From: Mucilaginibacter aquariorum
Lineage (GTDB): Bacteria; Bacteroidota; Bacteroidia; Sphingobacteriales; Sphingobacteriaceae
Direction: 5' to 3'
Length of the DNA: 64,000 nucleotides
Assembly (NCBI RefSeq): GCF_024498135.1
Contig: NZ_JANHOH010000001.1
Location: 2,046,001 to 2,110,000, forward strand
The position numbers and the translations under genes are program-made. The stretch's first letter is position 1; the number at the start of each line of letters is the position of its first letter. Shown here piece by piece: positions 33,278 through 42,129 of this stretch. The notes below the pieces were generated by a model that was given only the letters and a program-made list of their open reading frames with translations, was not told where the DNA came from and ran no database searches.

Positions 33278-33982
33278 CTACGGCGTTGACACGGCTACCG
33301 GCAGCACTTTTCCATTAAAAAACCGGTGACCTGTTACCGCGAAATCGGCGATGTATTTACCCATCTCAAACGCCATAACCGGCGATTCGTAACCAGGGAA
33401 GGCTTGTTCCAGCATCTCGGTTTGTGCCGATCCTAAGGCAAGGCAATTCACTTTAATGCCCTGTTCAACCAGTTCCTGGGCCAGGCACTCGGTTAGGGTA
33501 TGCAAAGCGGCCTTACTTGCCGAATAGGCCAGCAAGCCGTTAAACTTGGCGCTGCCCTGAAAAGCGCCCATACTGCCTATATTAAGGATGTGCGACCCAT
33601 CGCCCATAAACCGCAGTAAGCTTTGGATGATCCGCACATGGCCTATGTAGTTGCTTTGCAGCATTTCTACAAAATCAGTCTCCAGTAGCTTGGTAAAGGG
33701 TTTGTTTATTAATACACCGGCATTATTCACCAACACATCTACCTTGCCATCAAAGTTAGCGGTAATAAATTGCTGCAAACCGGCATAATCATCATGAACA
33801 ATATCAAAAGCAATGGCATATACTTCACAATCAGGGTTTAAGCCTTTTGCGATTTCCAGCAACTTCTCCAGCTTATCCTGCGATCGTGCCAGGGCCATCA
33901 CCTTATGCTTGCCTGATAATATTAATTCCAATACAGCTTCAAAGCCTACTCCGCTGCTGGCGCCCGTTATAATGATATTCAT
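33278..33982 (-). CDS. short-chain dehydrogenase/reductase
   Basis: A 234-residue classical SDR. The cofactor motif TGASSGVG is at 6-13, NNAG at 86-89, and the catalytic Ser137, Tyr153 and Lys157 lie in NIGSMGAF and YSASK. NADP preference is likely from the Arg after the second strand (LARSQDK). The substrate is unknown. Its stop codon lies 1 bp beyond the repeat element at 33140-33276. Confidence 0.88.
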   Translation of the reverse strand: MNIIITGASSGVGFEAVLELILSGKHKVMALARSQDKLEKLLEIAKGLNPDCEVYAIAFDIVHDDYAGLQQFITANFDGKVDVLVNNAGVLINKPFTKLLETDFVEMLQSNYIGHVRIIQSLLRFMGDGSHILNIGSMGAFQGSAKFNGLLAYSASKAALHTLTECLAQELVEQGIKVNCLALGSAQTEMLEQAFPGYESPVMAFEMGKYIADFAVTGHRFFNGKVLPVAVSTP

Positions 33983-34047
33983 AAACCCCCTTAACCCCCT
34001 TGCAGGGGAACTAATTGTGTATAGATATGCAAATTTAGTATTGTTAT

Positions 34048-35826
34048 CTAAACTACCAACTTCTCTTCTACCGGGTGTTTTATCAAGTATAACCCATCAC
34101 TTATGAGCTTTTTGTATTCGGGTTGGGCAGCCGCCTTTTCCTGTAAAAACTGCTTAATTTCGGCAGCCAAGGCGGGTTCTGCTCCTTCATGATCTAATAA
34201 TTCTAATATCTCCAAAGCGCATAGCCAATCGTCATGGTGGAACTTTTGGAGCACCATCCACACATTACCTAAAAAGCCAAGGTCGCCGCCGTTATGCCTG
34301 CGGTTTCTTACCTGCTGGTATAGCTGATGAAGCTCTTTAGTCTTCTGGTCATATTCGGGATGATGGGTGCCGGTTTTAGATTTGTAGGTTATCTCCAGGA
34401 ACGCATCTTTATCGGCGGCGCCGCAAAAAACGGATGTTATCTGCTCACCCACTGCTATGTCGTAAATGCCCCATGAAGGGTCGAACAGGACTCGCCTTTT
34501 TTCGTCCAAAACCGTACATTTTTCGACCTTGATTAGCACATTTTTGTTATTTTTTGTAGTGATATCCGCCACTTTTCCGGACACGGTGATGCCGCTCTCA
34601 AAAGTCAGGGAAATTTCTTTGCCGGTTTCAATTCCGGCATATCTTAATTCATCGGGAGTAAGATCTTCCAGCGATTTTTCATAACCCTTAAGTTTACCAA
34701 CCGGCGAGCTAAAGCCATCCTTATGATAATTTTTACCGTGGCCTTTCAGTTGCTTATTACCAACAGCCAGCGCGGTCTCGCCTGTGGTTTTGATAAATAC
34801 CGGTTCGCCGTTTTTATCGGTAGTAAACTCTGTAAACGTACCAGACACCTGCAGGCCTGAGCTGTAAACCGCGGTACAGGTATTTTTACTATCGATAGCC
34901 TTTTGCAAGCCATACGCACCGCCACGGCGGAACGACATGGTATCGGCAAACTCTTCCAGCACATCAATCAGGTTTTGGAAAGTTGGGGTAACAAACAGCT
35001 GTGGCTGCGTTTTGGTAATATCGTAACTATAGTTTACCGCATCAATGGTATAGGGCAGCTTTTTAACCTGCTCCTGCATGCAGCTGGCACTCTCGCCTAT
35101 CGAGGAAAGCAAACCGGCACCGTAGATCTTAGGATTGTCCAATGTACCAATCAGACCGTACTCTACCGTCCACCAGTGCAGGCGACTAAGCAGGGCCATT
35201 TCAGAGGGTTCGCCCATATTTTCCTGGTGCCAGGCAACCAGTTCATCGGCCTTTTTTATTTCGGCTTCATCCGCATCGGGCATTTCTTTTAGTATGGATA
35301 GGGCCCTTATGGCTTCATACAATTCAAAGTCCTGCGCGCTAAACATGGCCTTAGCACCTATCGAACCAAAATAGCTCAGGTATTCGTGGTAGTCTTTATC
35401 GGCAATAATGGGTGCATGCCCTGCCGACTCATGGATAATATCGGGAGCGGGTGTATATTCTATATGTTTTAACTGGCGGATATCGGCAGCAATAACCAGC
35501 ACGCGGTAAGCCTGGTACTCCATAAAAGCGGCAGGAGGTATAAAACCATCGACAGTAACCGCACCCCAACCAATTTTGGCCAGCGCGTTATTCATATCCT
35601 GCAAATCGGGAATTTTCTCGATAGTTAGCCCCGCCTTTTGCAGGCCCGGGATATACGGATAGTAGGCAACATCCTTTAGATAGCTGTAATTCTGGCGCAT
35701 TACATAGCGCCAAACGGCATGGTCAACCGGGGTGTAATGTTCGTAGTGCTGGTCTACAATAAATTGCTTTAAATGACGGGGCAATGCCGCAACCTGCGGG
35801 TTATTAAAATCATTAAAATCGCTCAT
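34048..35826 (-). CDS. aromatic amino acid hydroxylase with long C-terminal extension (phenylalanine 4-hydroxylase-like)
   Basis: A 592-residue protein. The N-terminal 300 residues form the pterin-dependent hydroxylase core: iron ligands His132 and His137 in IIHESAGHAP and Glu222 in HWWTVEYGLIG. It likely converts phenylalanine to tyrosine, feeding the homogentisate genes at 45-50 kb. Bacterial enzymes of the PhhA type are about 270-300 residues; here about 290 more follow. That extension contains two similar beta-rich segments, 318-360 and 405-447, sharing SSGLQVSG/ESGITVSG, then a helical end. The extension's role is unknown; regulation is a guess. Confidence 0.9.
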   Translation of the reverse strand: MSDFNDFNNPQVAALPRHLKQFIVDQHYEHYTPVDHAVWRYVMRQNYSYLKDVAYYPYIPGLQKAGLTIEKIPDLQDMNNALAKIGWGAVTVDGFIPPAAFMEYQAYRVLVIAADIRQLKHIEYTPAPDIIHESAGHAPIIADKDYHEYLSYFGSIGAKAMFSAQDFELYEAIRALSILKEMPDADEAEIKKADELVAWHQENMGEPSEMALLSRLHWWTVEYGLIGTLDNPKIYGAGLLSSIGESASCMQEQVKKLPYTIDAVNYSYDITKTQPQLFVTPTFQNLIDVLEEFADTMSFRRGGAYGLQKAIDSKNTCTAVYSSGLQVSGTFTEFTTDKNGEPVFIKTTGETALAVGNKQLKGHGKNYHKDGFSSPVGKLKGYEKSLEDLTPDELRYAGIETGKEISLTFESGITVSGKVADITTKNNKNVLIKVEKCTVLDEKRRVLFDPSWGIYDIAVGEQITSVFCGAADKDAFLEITYKSKTGTHHPEYDQKTKELHQLYQQVRNRRHNGGDLGFLGNVWMVLQKFHHDDWLCALEILELLDHEGAEPALAAEIKQFLQEKAAAQPEYKKLISDGLYLIKHPVEEKLVV

Positions 35827-35961
35827 TCCGTATCTTCGGGTTTATAATATAGAAACGCGAAATTAGGAAATATGGTTTAGCTAAATAACGTTTGTATCAG
35901 ATAAATTGCACAAATATTACCTTTTATTGTGGCGGGCAAAAGCAGTTAAGAATAAAATATT

Positions 35962-36924
35962 TTAAGCCTGCTGATTTTCCAAATTATCTTCTGTTTTGGG
36001 CAAACCCTCTTCCAGTCGGCTTGGGCGCAGCACATAGTAAATGCCGGATAAGGCAACGATGATAGAGATCAGGTAAAAAGATATCGGCAGAAAAACCGCC
36101 AGATCAATATCCATAGGGAACACCTTTGATAACTGCTGAAATACGGTTTCGCGGATACCTGCACCACCAACGCTAATGGGGATAATGGTTGCTAAGGCCG
36201 AGATAAGGAAAGACAGCAAATAAGGTGAGAACTTGCCGGTAAAGTCTTGTCCGAACAGGATGAATACAATAGCCGTTACCTGTAGCGATTGCACCGCCAA
36301 GGCTTTTAAATGCGCCTGCCAAAAGTAATGCGTATACTCCCTGAAGAACTTGTAAGCCACAAAATAGTAAATGATAGAAGCAACGATGAAGATACTTAAA
36401 GGGATACCTATATGCACATCTATCTGCGGGATCAAAAATATCAGCGCTACGGTTATCAGGCCTATAGCCCACAGGCCGCTGAGCCTATCGAACATGATAG
36501 CCCAAAATACTTTTTTGGCGGGTAGCTTGTAGGTTTTGTTAAGCAGGTAGATCTTATACCCATCGCCACCTATACCACCCGGTAACAGGAAGTTATAGAA
36601 CAAGCCCAACAAGTATAAACGAAAATTAAAACGCGGATCGAGCTTTAGTTTGATGGATTTGAAAAAGCTTGACAAGCGCCATGACGACATCACCATAGAA
36701 GCGAAGAAACATAGCAGCGCGGCAAACATCCACCAGTAATTGGCGTGTATCAGCCTCAATTTCACCTTTTGCAAGGGCACTTTGCTAAATACATAGTATA
36801 GCAGAACCGATGTTACTGCAAACTTAAGTACCAGCTTAGTAATGTTCCACAAAGTATCTTTCCAGGTTTTAGGCTTGATAGCCTTCTCCATATCTTCTAC
36901 TTCGGTTTCTGCTAAATCTTTCAT
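35962..36924 (-). CDS. lysylphosphatidylglycerol synthetase-type TM protein (YbhN/UPF0104-like)
   Basis: A 320-residue polytopic membrane protein with about eight hydrophobic segments. The family motif LLPGGIGGDGYKIYLL and the later SVGGAGIRETVFQQL are diagnostic of the LPG-synthase transmembrane (flippase-like) family. The catalytic aminoacyl-transferase domain of MprF is absent, so it is more likely a lipid transporter or regulator. It precedes aguB divergently. Confidence 0.85.
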   Translation of the reverse strand: MKDLAETEVEDMEKAIKPKTWKDTLWNITKLVLKFAVTSVLLYYVFSKVPLQKVKLRLIHANYWWMFAALLCFFASMVMSSWRLSSFFKSIKLKLDPRFNFRLYLLGLFYNFLLPGGIGGDGYKIYLLNKTYKLPAKKVFWAIMFDRLSGLWAIGLITVALIFLIPQIDVHIGIPLSIFIVASIIYYFVAYKFFREYTHYFWQAHLKALAVQSLQVTAIVFILFGQDFTGKFSPYLLSFLISALATIIPISVGGAGIRETVFQQLSKVFPMDIDLAVFLPISFYLISIIVALSGIYYVLRPSRLEEGLPKTEDNLENQQA

Positions 36925-37100
36925 TCGGGTGCAAAGGTAATGATTTAGAGATTAGTTGCCAGAGGTTAGAGATTAGTTAACATTCCTTAACAATAGTGTT
37001 ACATAGCCTGTTTAATTATAGGGCAAAAAAGTTTACATTTAGATGAGTGGCTAAGCACAACTAACCACCAATCTCTATTCTCTAATCTCTAAAAAAACGG

Positions 37101-37108
37101 TATTTTTG
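37101..37108 (+). promoter_or_regulatory. promoter -7 element for aguB (TATTTTTG)
   Basis: An exact TAnnTTTG match ending 18 bp before the aguB ATG. The surrounding intergenic 36945-37092 holds TTAGAGATTAG words on one side and their complements on the other. Confidence 0.65.
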
Positions 37109-37126
37109 CGCAAATTTCTATCAGAT

Positions 37127-37996
37127 ATGAGTAAGGTAAAAGTTGGTATAGTACAGATGACCTGTACGGCAAATAAACAGGAGAACCTGGATAAGGCTAT
37201 TGTTAAAGTTAGGGAAGCAGCCGCCAATGGCGCGCAAATTGTTTGTCTGCAGGAGCTTTTTACATCGCTGTATTTTTGCGATGTGGAAGATTACGACAAC
37301 TTTAAATTAGCCGAACCTATCCCCGGCCCATCAACCGATGCTTTGCAAAAAGTTGCTGGCGAACTGGGTGTGGTGATCATTGCCTCGTTATTTGAAAAAC
37401 GCGCGCAGGGCGTATACCATAATACCACCGCCGTTTTAGATGCCGATGGCAGCTACCTTGGCAAATACCGCAAAATGCATATCCCGGACGATCCGGGCTT
37501 TTACGAGAAATTTTACTTCACCCCCGGCGATTTGGGTTACAAAGTTTTTAAAACCAAGTTTGCTACCATAGGCGTGCTCATCTGCTGGGACCAATGGTAC
37601 CCGGAAGCTGCCCGCATTACTGCATTAATGGGTGCCGAAATACTGTTTTACCCTACCGCTATTGGCTGGGCAACCACGCAGGACGAGGCTACCAACGTTA
37701 AACAATATAATGCCTGGCAAACCATACAGCGCAGCCATGCTGTTGCCAATGGTGTGCACGTGGTAAGCGTTAATCGTGTTGGCGAAGAGGCGGGTGTTAA
37801 ATTCTGGGGAGGCTCGTTCTTTGCCGATCCGTTTGGCGAGGTTTTGCACCAAACCACTGTTGAGCAGGAAGAAGTGATTGTAAAAGAGCTGGATCTTGAT
37901 CAGTCTGATTACTACAGAAGCCACTGGCCGTTTTTACGTGATCGGAGGATAGACAGCTACCAGCCAATAACGAAAAGACTTTTAGATAACGATTAG
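37127..37996 (+). CDS. aguB: N-carbamoylputrescine amidohydrolase
   Basis: A 289-residue carbon-nitrogen hydrolase of the nitrilase superfamily that converts N-carbamoylputrescine to putrescine, CO2 and ammonia. The catalytic triad is visible: Glu43 in CLQELFTSLYFC, Lys116 in YRKMHIPDDPG and Cys153 in LICWDQWYPE. The ATG after the TATTTTTG promoter is chosen. aguA lies 407 bp downstream in the same direction, interrupted by a four-helix-bundle ORF and repeats. Confidence 0.93.
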   Translation: MSKVKVGIVQMTCTANKQENLDKAIVKVREAAANGAQIVCLQELFTSLYFCDVEDYDNFKLAEPIPGPSTDALQKVAGELGVVIIASLFEKRAQGVYHNTTAVLDADGSYLGKYRKMHIPDDPGFYEKFYFTPGDLGYKVFKTKFATIGVLICWDQWYPEAARITALMGAEILFYPTAIGWATTQDEATNVKQYNAWQTIQRSHAVANGVHVVSVNRVGEEAGVKFWGGSFFADPFGEVLHQTTVEQEEVIVKELDLDQSDYYRSHWPFLRDRRIDSYQPITKRLLDND

Positions 37997-37999
37997 TTA

Positions 38000-38030
38000 G
38001 TCCATAGACGATAGTCGATAGACCATAGTA
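38000..38030. repeat. left inverted repeat of the four-helix-bundle cassette
   Basis: About 31 bp of GATAGTCGATAG-like words whose reverse complement matches 38399-38430 with about five differences. It lies 7 bp before the ORF's ATG. Confidence 0.65.
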
Positions 38031-38037
38031 AAAGCCC

Positions 38038-38391
38038 ATGGCATTTAAATTTGAAAGTCTTCTGGTTTGGCAAAGAGCATTAGACTTAACTGATGAAATT
38101 AACACGTTAACTAAAAGTAGCTTTCCAAAAGATGAGCTCTTCGTGCTAACTTCTCAAATTAAAAGGGCTGCCGACTCTGTTGTATTAAACATTGCTGAGG
38201 GATGTACAGGTCAGACAAATGCTGTCTTTAAACAATTTCTTGGATATTCTTTGAGGTCTGCTATTGAAGTTGTATCATGCCTTTTTATAGGCAAACGAAG
38301 AAAAATAATTAACGAAAATGATTTCCAAAAGCTTTATGATGATTATCAAGCGTTATGCAAGATGATCACCGCTTTACGAAATACTTTATAA
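38038..38391 (+). CDS. four-helix-bundle protein of the rRNA intervening-sequence (S23) family
   Basis: A 117-residue helical protein with the family signature FESLLVWQRALDL at the start and QIKRAADSVVLNIAEGC in the middle. Relatives are encoded within 23S rRNA intervening sequences and also scattered singly through Bacteroidota genomes; function is unresolved. Here the ORF sits between aguB and aguA, flanked by imperfect inverted repeats at 38000-38030 and 38399-38430. Codon choice (for example ACT, TCT, AAA) is more AT-rich than in aguA, consistent with a recent insertion. Confidence 0.8.
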   Translation: MAFKFESLLVWQRALDLTDEINTLTKSSFPKDELFVLTSQIKRAADSVVLNIAEGCTGQTNAVFKQFLGYSLRSAIEVVSCLFIGKRRKIINENDFQKLYDDYQALCKMITALRNTL

Positions 38392-38398
38392 AAAATTC

Positions 38399-38430
38399 TA
38401 CTATGGACTATCGACCATCGACTATCGACT
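38399..38430. repeat. right inverted repeat of the four-helix-bundle cassette
   Basis: Tandem ACTATCGACCATCGACTATCG-type words; the reverse complement matches 38000-38030. The aguA ATG (38403) lies inside this repeat. Confidence 0.65.
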
Positions 38431-39461
38431 ATCCTGCGAACGCAGGATTTTTCTTCCCTGCCGAATGGGCTAAGCATACTGCTACATGGTTAAGCTGGCC
38501 GCATAAGGAGGCTTCGTGGCCGGGTAAGCTGGGGATGATATACGGCAAATATGCCGAGTTCATAAAGGTACTTACCGAGGGTGAGATCGTGCGTATTAAC
38601 GTGGTTGATGAGCAAATGGCAGCCTTTGCCAAACAGCAATTACAGGTTGTTGGTGCCGACCTAAGCAAAGTTGAGTTTTTTGAATTTGGCACAAACGATG
38701 CCTGGTGCCGCGATCATGGCCCTGCTTTTTTGGTAAATTATGAGACCAAAGAAAAGGTGATTGTCGACTGGGGTTATAACGCCTGGGGCGATAAGTATCC
38801 TCCGTACGATCTGGATGATGTTATCCCTACAAAAATTGGCGCGCAGTTTAACCTGCCGGTATACCACCCGGGTATTGTAATGGAAGGCGGCTCGGTTGAT
38901 TTTAACGGCGCCGGTACTTTGCTAACCACTACCGCCTGCCTGCTCAACAAAAACCGCAACCCGCATTTAAACCAGCAGCAGATAGAAGAATACCTGCAAA
39001 ACTATTACGGTGTTGAACAAATACTTTGGCTTGGCGATGGTATTGTAGGCGATGATACCGACGGCCACATTGACGATATTACCCGTTTTGTAAATACCGA
39101 TACAGTGGTTACGGTGGTAGAAGAAAACAAAAACGACGAGAACTACCACATACTGCAGGAAAACCTGCAAACCCTTAAAACCATGCGCCTGTTTAACGGC
39201 AAGCAGTTAAACATTGTTGAGCTACCTATGCCGCATGCGGTTGTTTATGACGGCCAGCGTTTACCGGCATCGTACGCAAACTTCTACATAGGTAATGCCG
39301 CGGTAATTGTACCAACCTACCGCTCCCGTCACGATGATAAGGCGCTGGATATTTTGCAGAATTGCTTCCCCGACAGGAAAGTTATCGGTATCGATTCAAC
39401 AGATATTATCTGGGGGCTGGGGAGTTTCCATTGTTTGAGTCAGCAGGAACCGGCGGTATAA
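38403..39461 (+). CDS. aguA: agmatine deiminase
   Basis: A 353-residue enzyme of the guanidino-group modifying family that converts agmatine to N-carbamoylputrescine. Conserved EFGTNDAWCRDHGPAFLV, MEGGSVDFNGAGTLLTT and the C-terminal catalytic Cys345 in LGSFHCLSQQEP are present. The start is uncertain: the ATG at 38403 falls in a repeat, and the first ten residues (MDYRPSTIDY) are repeat-derived; family homology starts at GFFFPAEWAKH. With aguB it makes putrescine from arginine-derived agmatine. Confidence 0.93.
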   Translation: MDYRPSTIDYPANAGFFFPAEWAKHTATWLSWPHKEASWPGKLGMIYGKYAEFIKVLTEGEIVRINVVDEQMAAFAKQQLQVVGADLSKVEFFEFGTNDAWCRDHGPAFLVNYETKEKVIVDWGYNAWGDKYPPYDLDDVIPTKIGAQFNLPVYHPGIVMEGGSVDFNGAGTLLTTTACLLNKNRNPHLNQQQIEEYLQNYYGVEQILWLGDGIVGDDTDGHIDDITRFVNTDTVVTVVEENKNDENYHILQENLQTLKTMRLFNGKQLNIVELPMPHAVVYDGQRLPASYANFYIGNAAVIVPTYRSRHDDKALDILQNCFPDRKVIGIDSTDIIWGLGSFHCLSQQEPAV

Positions 39462-39462
39462 T

Positions 39463-40614
39463 TTATTGGGTGATGTAATACCACGGGATGTGCAATTTCC
39501 CTGACATTAAATTTACGTTTACTTTTGTGCCTACAGGAACATGGTCATAAAAATTAGATGAAACGGTAATGTCATCTTCCTCGGTGTGGGTTCCCCAGCC
39601 CGTAATTACAATATGGTAAGTGGTATTTTTGCCACTTTTTATATACTGATTAGTAACTGTTGTTGAAAAGATTTCTGGCTTAGACCTGTCAAGGTTTCGG
39701 TTAATATACATAACCGAGCCAAAACTAAACGCCGCAGATATTAGCAAAATAGGCAGTATTTCATTTTTAAACGCCTGGTTCGGCTGTTTTGAAACTATCA
39801 AACTCAATATGGCTACCATCACTACAGCAACTATTATTACAGGTGTCCACACTTTATTAAAATCCAAAATTTTATTATCTAAAACAGCCTGCAATATTAA
39901 AGCTGCGCAAGCAAAAAATATTCCGAGCATAACAGAAGGGTATGCGCTGCTTCTTTTTGAGTAAAGCCTAATTAGGCCTTTACTTGTAGCCACAATAGCT
40001 ATCCCTATTAACGGAAAGAAAAAAAGTAACGTTGAAAACAACATATTACGCTGATGATAAAAAACCGATATCACCATTATTACCAGCGTTACACCAGAGT
40101 ATGCCAGCGCTATTCTGGCTTTGGTCTTTAATTTTACTTCACGCTCCTCCTGCGTAAAACCAAGGTCGCTATCCTGCAGTATTACTGCCTTTTCTTCTTC
40201 GTAATCCTCATTATCTAAATCCCTCAAATTACTTTTTAGCCACTCGCTTAATTCATCACTTTTGCCAATGGCATCATAATCGTTAATTGTTATTTTACCG
40301 CCATTAACCAAATGTATAAAGACGGCTTTACCATTGGTTCTAACACCTTTAACATCATTAATGAACGCTTGCTTCGTTCCAAAAGTTCCGCTTACAATTA
40401 ACTGCTCATTAGAAACTACTACACGTCTCTTTAAAATATATAGACTAAATAAACCAGCAACTGCAAAAAGCACTATTGATATAATTATTCCGCCGGTAAC
40501 ATTATTGCTTGATGAGATTTTGCTTAACAAAAAAACACCAAATCCAGCCAAAGCGGCCACGCCTATTCCGTAAAAAATTTTATACCCTATCGATATTCTA
40601 TACTCTTGTTCCAT
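39463..40614 (-). CDS. polytopic membrane protein of unknown function
   Basis: A 383-residue protein. It begins with two membrane segments (about 11-29 and 39-60), then a soluble part (about 62-160) reminiscent of a PH-like domain (VVSNEQLIVSGTFGTKQAFI), then six more hydrophobic segments and a C-terminal soluble beta-rich tail. I recognise no named family. It converges on aguA with 1 bp between stops. Confidence 0.6.
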   Translation of the reverse strand: MEQEYRISIGYKIFYGIGVAALAGFGVFLLSKISSSNNVTGGIIISIVLFAVAGLFSLYILKRRVVVSNEQLIVSGTFGTKQAFINDVKGVRTNGKAVFIHLVNGGKITINDYDAIGKSDELSEWLKSNLRDLDNEDYEEEKAVILQDSDLGFTQEEREVKLKTKARIALAYSGVTLVIMVISVFYHQRNMLFSTLLFFFPLIGIAIVATSKGLIRLYSKRSSAYPSVMLGIFFACAALILQAVLDNKILDFNKVWTPVIIVAVVMVAILSLIVSKQPNQAFKNEILPILLISAAFSFGSVMYINRNLDRSKPEIFSTTVTNQYIKSGKNTTYHIVITGWGTHTEEDDITVSSNFYDHVPVGTKVNVNLMSGKLHIPWYYITQ

Positions 40615-40897
40615 TGTAATTATTTAGGTTTCCTAAAGTATATATTTTATTAATCTTACCACAATCTAATTTTTTACCGATAATTTCTGTAGGCACACAC
40701 ACCAGATCGTAGAGACGCGAAGTATCGCGTCTCTACGGGTAAATGCAAACTCGGTCAGACGCGAAACATCGCTTCTCCTAATTTTTTACCGACAATTTAC
40801 ACCCCCTTACCGACTTCTTTAATCATATTGCCAATTATACATTTGCATATCTGTAATCTTAAGTTAGTTTTGGTTAAGATTAAAAAATAAGAAGACC
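40615..40897. repeat. intergenic region with hairpin repeat flanked by 21-bp direct repeats
   Basis: No gene. A perfect hairpin at 40709-40736 (GTAGAGACGCGA, AGTA, TCGCGTCTCTAC) plus a second, degenerate one at about 40756-40777 lie between two copies of a 21-bp sequence (40666-40686 and 40778-40798, one mismatch, starting CTAATTTTTTACCGA). The LiaF-like operon starts about 100 bp later. Confidence 0.7.
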
Positions 40898-41713
40898 ATG
40901 TCTAACAATATAGATACAAACCGCACTCCAAAAAACAAGGTTTTAGCCGGGGTAATATTATTGGCAGTAGGCGGTATACTGCTCATCAAACAATTCGATT
41001 TTTTCTTTTTTCCTCACTGGATATTTAGCTGGCCAATGTGGATTATCGTTTGGGGCTTATATTATGGCGCCAAACATAACTTTCGTAAACCGCTATGGTT
41101 TATCCTCGTAATAGTAGGTATGGGCTTTTTGCTCGATGATGTATTCCCTCACTTTAACGTGAGCGACATTACCTGGCCGGTACTCCTTATTAGTTTTGGC
41201 CTATGGATAATAATGAGGCGGAGAGGCGAACCTGCAACGCCTAACACCGATTACTGGGATAAAAAATACCAGGCTAACCCATACAGTGGCGAAAAGCCTT
41301 TAGCAAACTTTGATACCGAAGGTGCTGAAACTGCTGCTTCCGAGCCTACCGGCAGCATCCCCCCGCCATCCGAAGATGATTACCTTAACGCTACCGCTGT
41401 ATTTGGCGGCGTTAACAAAACCATCCTGTCAAAAAACTTCAGAGGTGGCGATATCACTAACGTTTTTGGCGGTACCGAGCTTGATTTTACCCAGGCAGAT
41501 ATCCACGGGCGCGTAGTAATAGATATTACCCAGCTATTTGGCGGTACAAAAATTATCGTGCCCGCAAACTGGCATGTAATACCAGACCTTGCCGCCGTAT
41601 TTGCCGGTGTGGATGATAAACGCATTAAACACGCACAAACCAGCACTACCGATAAGGTTTTGGTGCTAAAAGGTGTATCGCTGTTTGCCGGTGTCGATAT
41701 CCGCAGCTATTAA
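40898..41713 (+). CDS. LiaF-like membrane protein (DUF5668 / LiaI-LiaF type)
   Basis: A 271-residue protein with three or four N-terminal membrane helices (about 15-105) and a C-terminal beta-rich domain with repeated GG motifs (AVFGGVNKTILSKNFRGGD, NVFGGTELDF, LAAVFAGVDDKR), as in LiaF-type envelope-stress regulators. It precedes a DUF4288 gene and a LytS/LytTR pair in the same direction, with gaps of about 57, 23 and -4 bp, so the four genes probably form one unit. By analogy with LiaF it may modulate the sensor kinase; that is inference. Confidence 0.8.
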   Translation: MSNNIDTNRTPKNKVLAGVILLAVGGILLIKQFDFFFFPHWIFSWPMWIIVWGLYYGAKHNFRKPLWFILVIVGMGFLLDDVFPHFNVSDITWPVLLISFGLWIIMRRRGEPATPNTDYWDKKYQANPYSGEKPLANFDTEGAETAASEPTGSIPPPSEDDYLNATAVFGGVNKTILSKNFRGGDITNVFGGTELDFTQADIHGRVVIDITQLFGGTKIIVPANWHVIPDLAAVFAGVDDKRIKHAQTSTTDKVLVLKGVSLFAGVDIRSY

Positions 41714-41770
41714 TCAAAAAAATAGACCTATCTGATTATCAATCATATAATTTAAAGGGAGAGATACGTT

Positions 41771-42106
41771 ATGAACTGGTATGTAGCAAAATTAGTTTTT
41801 AGGGTGATAAGCGGCAATGGCGATCATAATGCGCAGTTTGACGAGCAATTACGCCTCATAAATGCCGGAAACGAAATAGAGGCTTATGAAAAAGCAAGCA
41901 CTATTGGCCATGCCAACCAGGATAGCTTTATAAACGTAAAAAAGCAAACGGTTAAATGGCAGTTTATTGATGTTGCCGAACTGAATGCCCTAAGCGGCCT
42001 TACAGACGGCACCGAACTATACTATAATATACATGAAGCAACCGACCCAGACCTTTACATTGCCTGGGCACATCATAAAAGCGCCCTGCTGGGTGCAAAA
42101 AACTAA
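41771..42106 (+). CDS. DUF4288 domain protein
   Basis: A 111-residue soluble protein. The N-terminal MNWYVAKLVFRVISGNG and FDEQLRLINAGNEIEAYEKA match the DUF4288 pattern. A good ribosome-binding sequence (AAAGGGAGA) precedes the ATG. Function is unknown. It lies between the LiaF-like gene and the kinase gene. Confidence 0.75.
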   Translation: MNWYVAKLVFRVISGNGDHNAQFDEQLRLINAGNEIEAYEKASTIGHANQDSFINVKKQTVKWQFIDVAELNALSGLTDGTELYYNIHEATDPDLYIAWAHHKSALLGAKN

Positions 42107-42129
42107 AACCTAACAATAAACAAAAAGCT

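Noticed and set aside
38038-38391. 23S rRNA intervening sequence in place
   Set aside because: No rRNA sequence flanks the ORF; the neighbours are the protein genes aguB and aguA.
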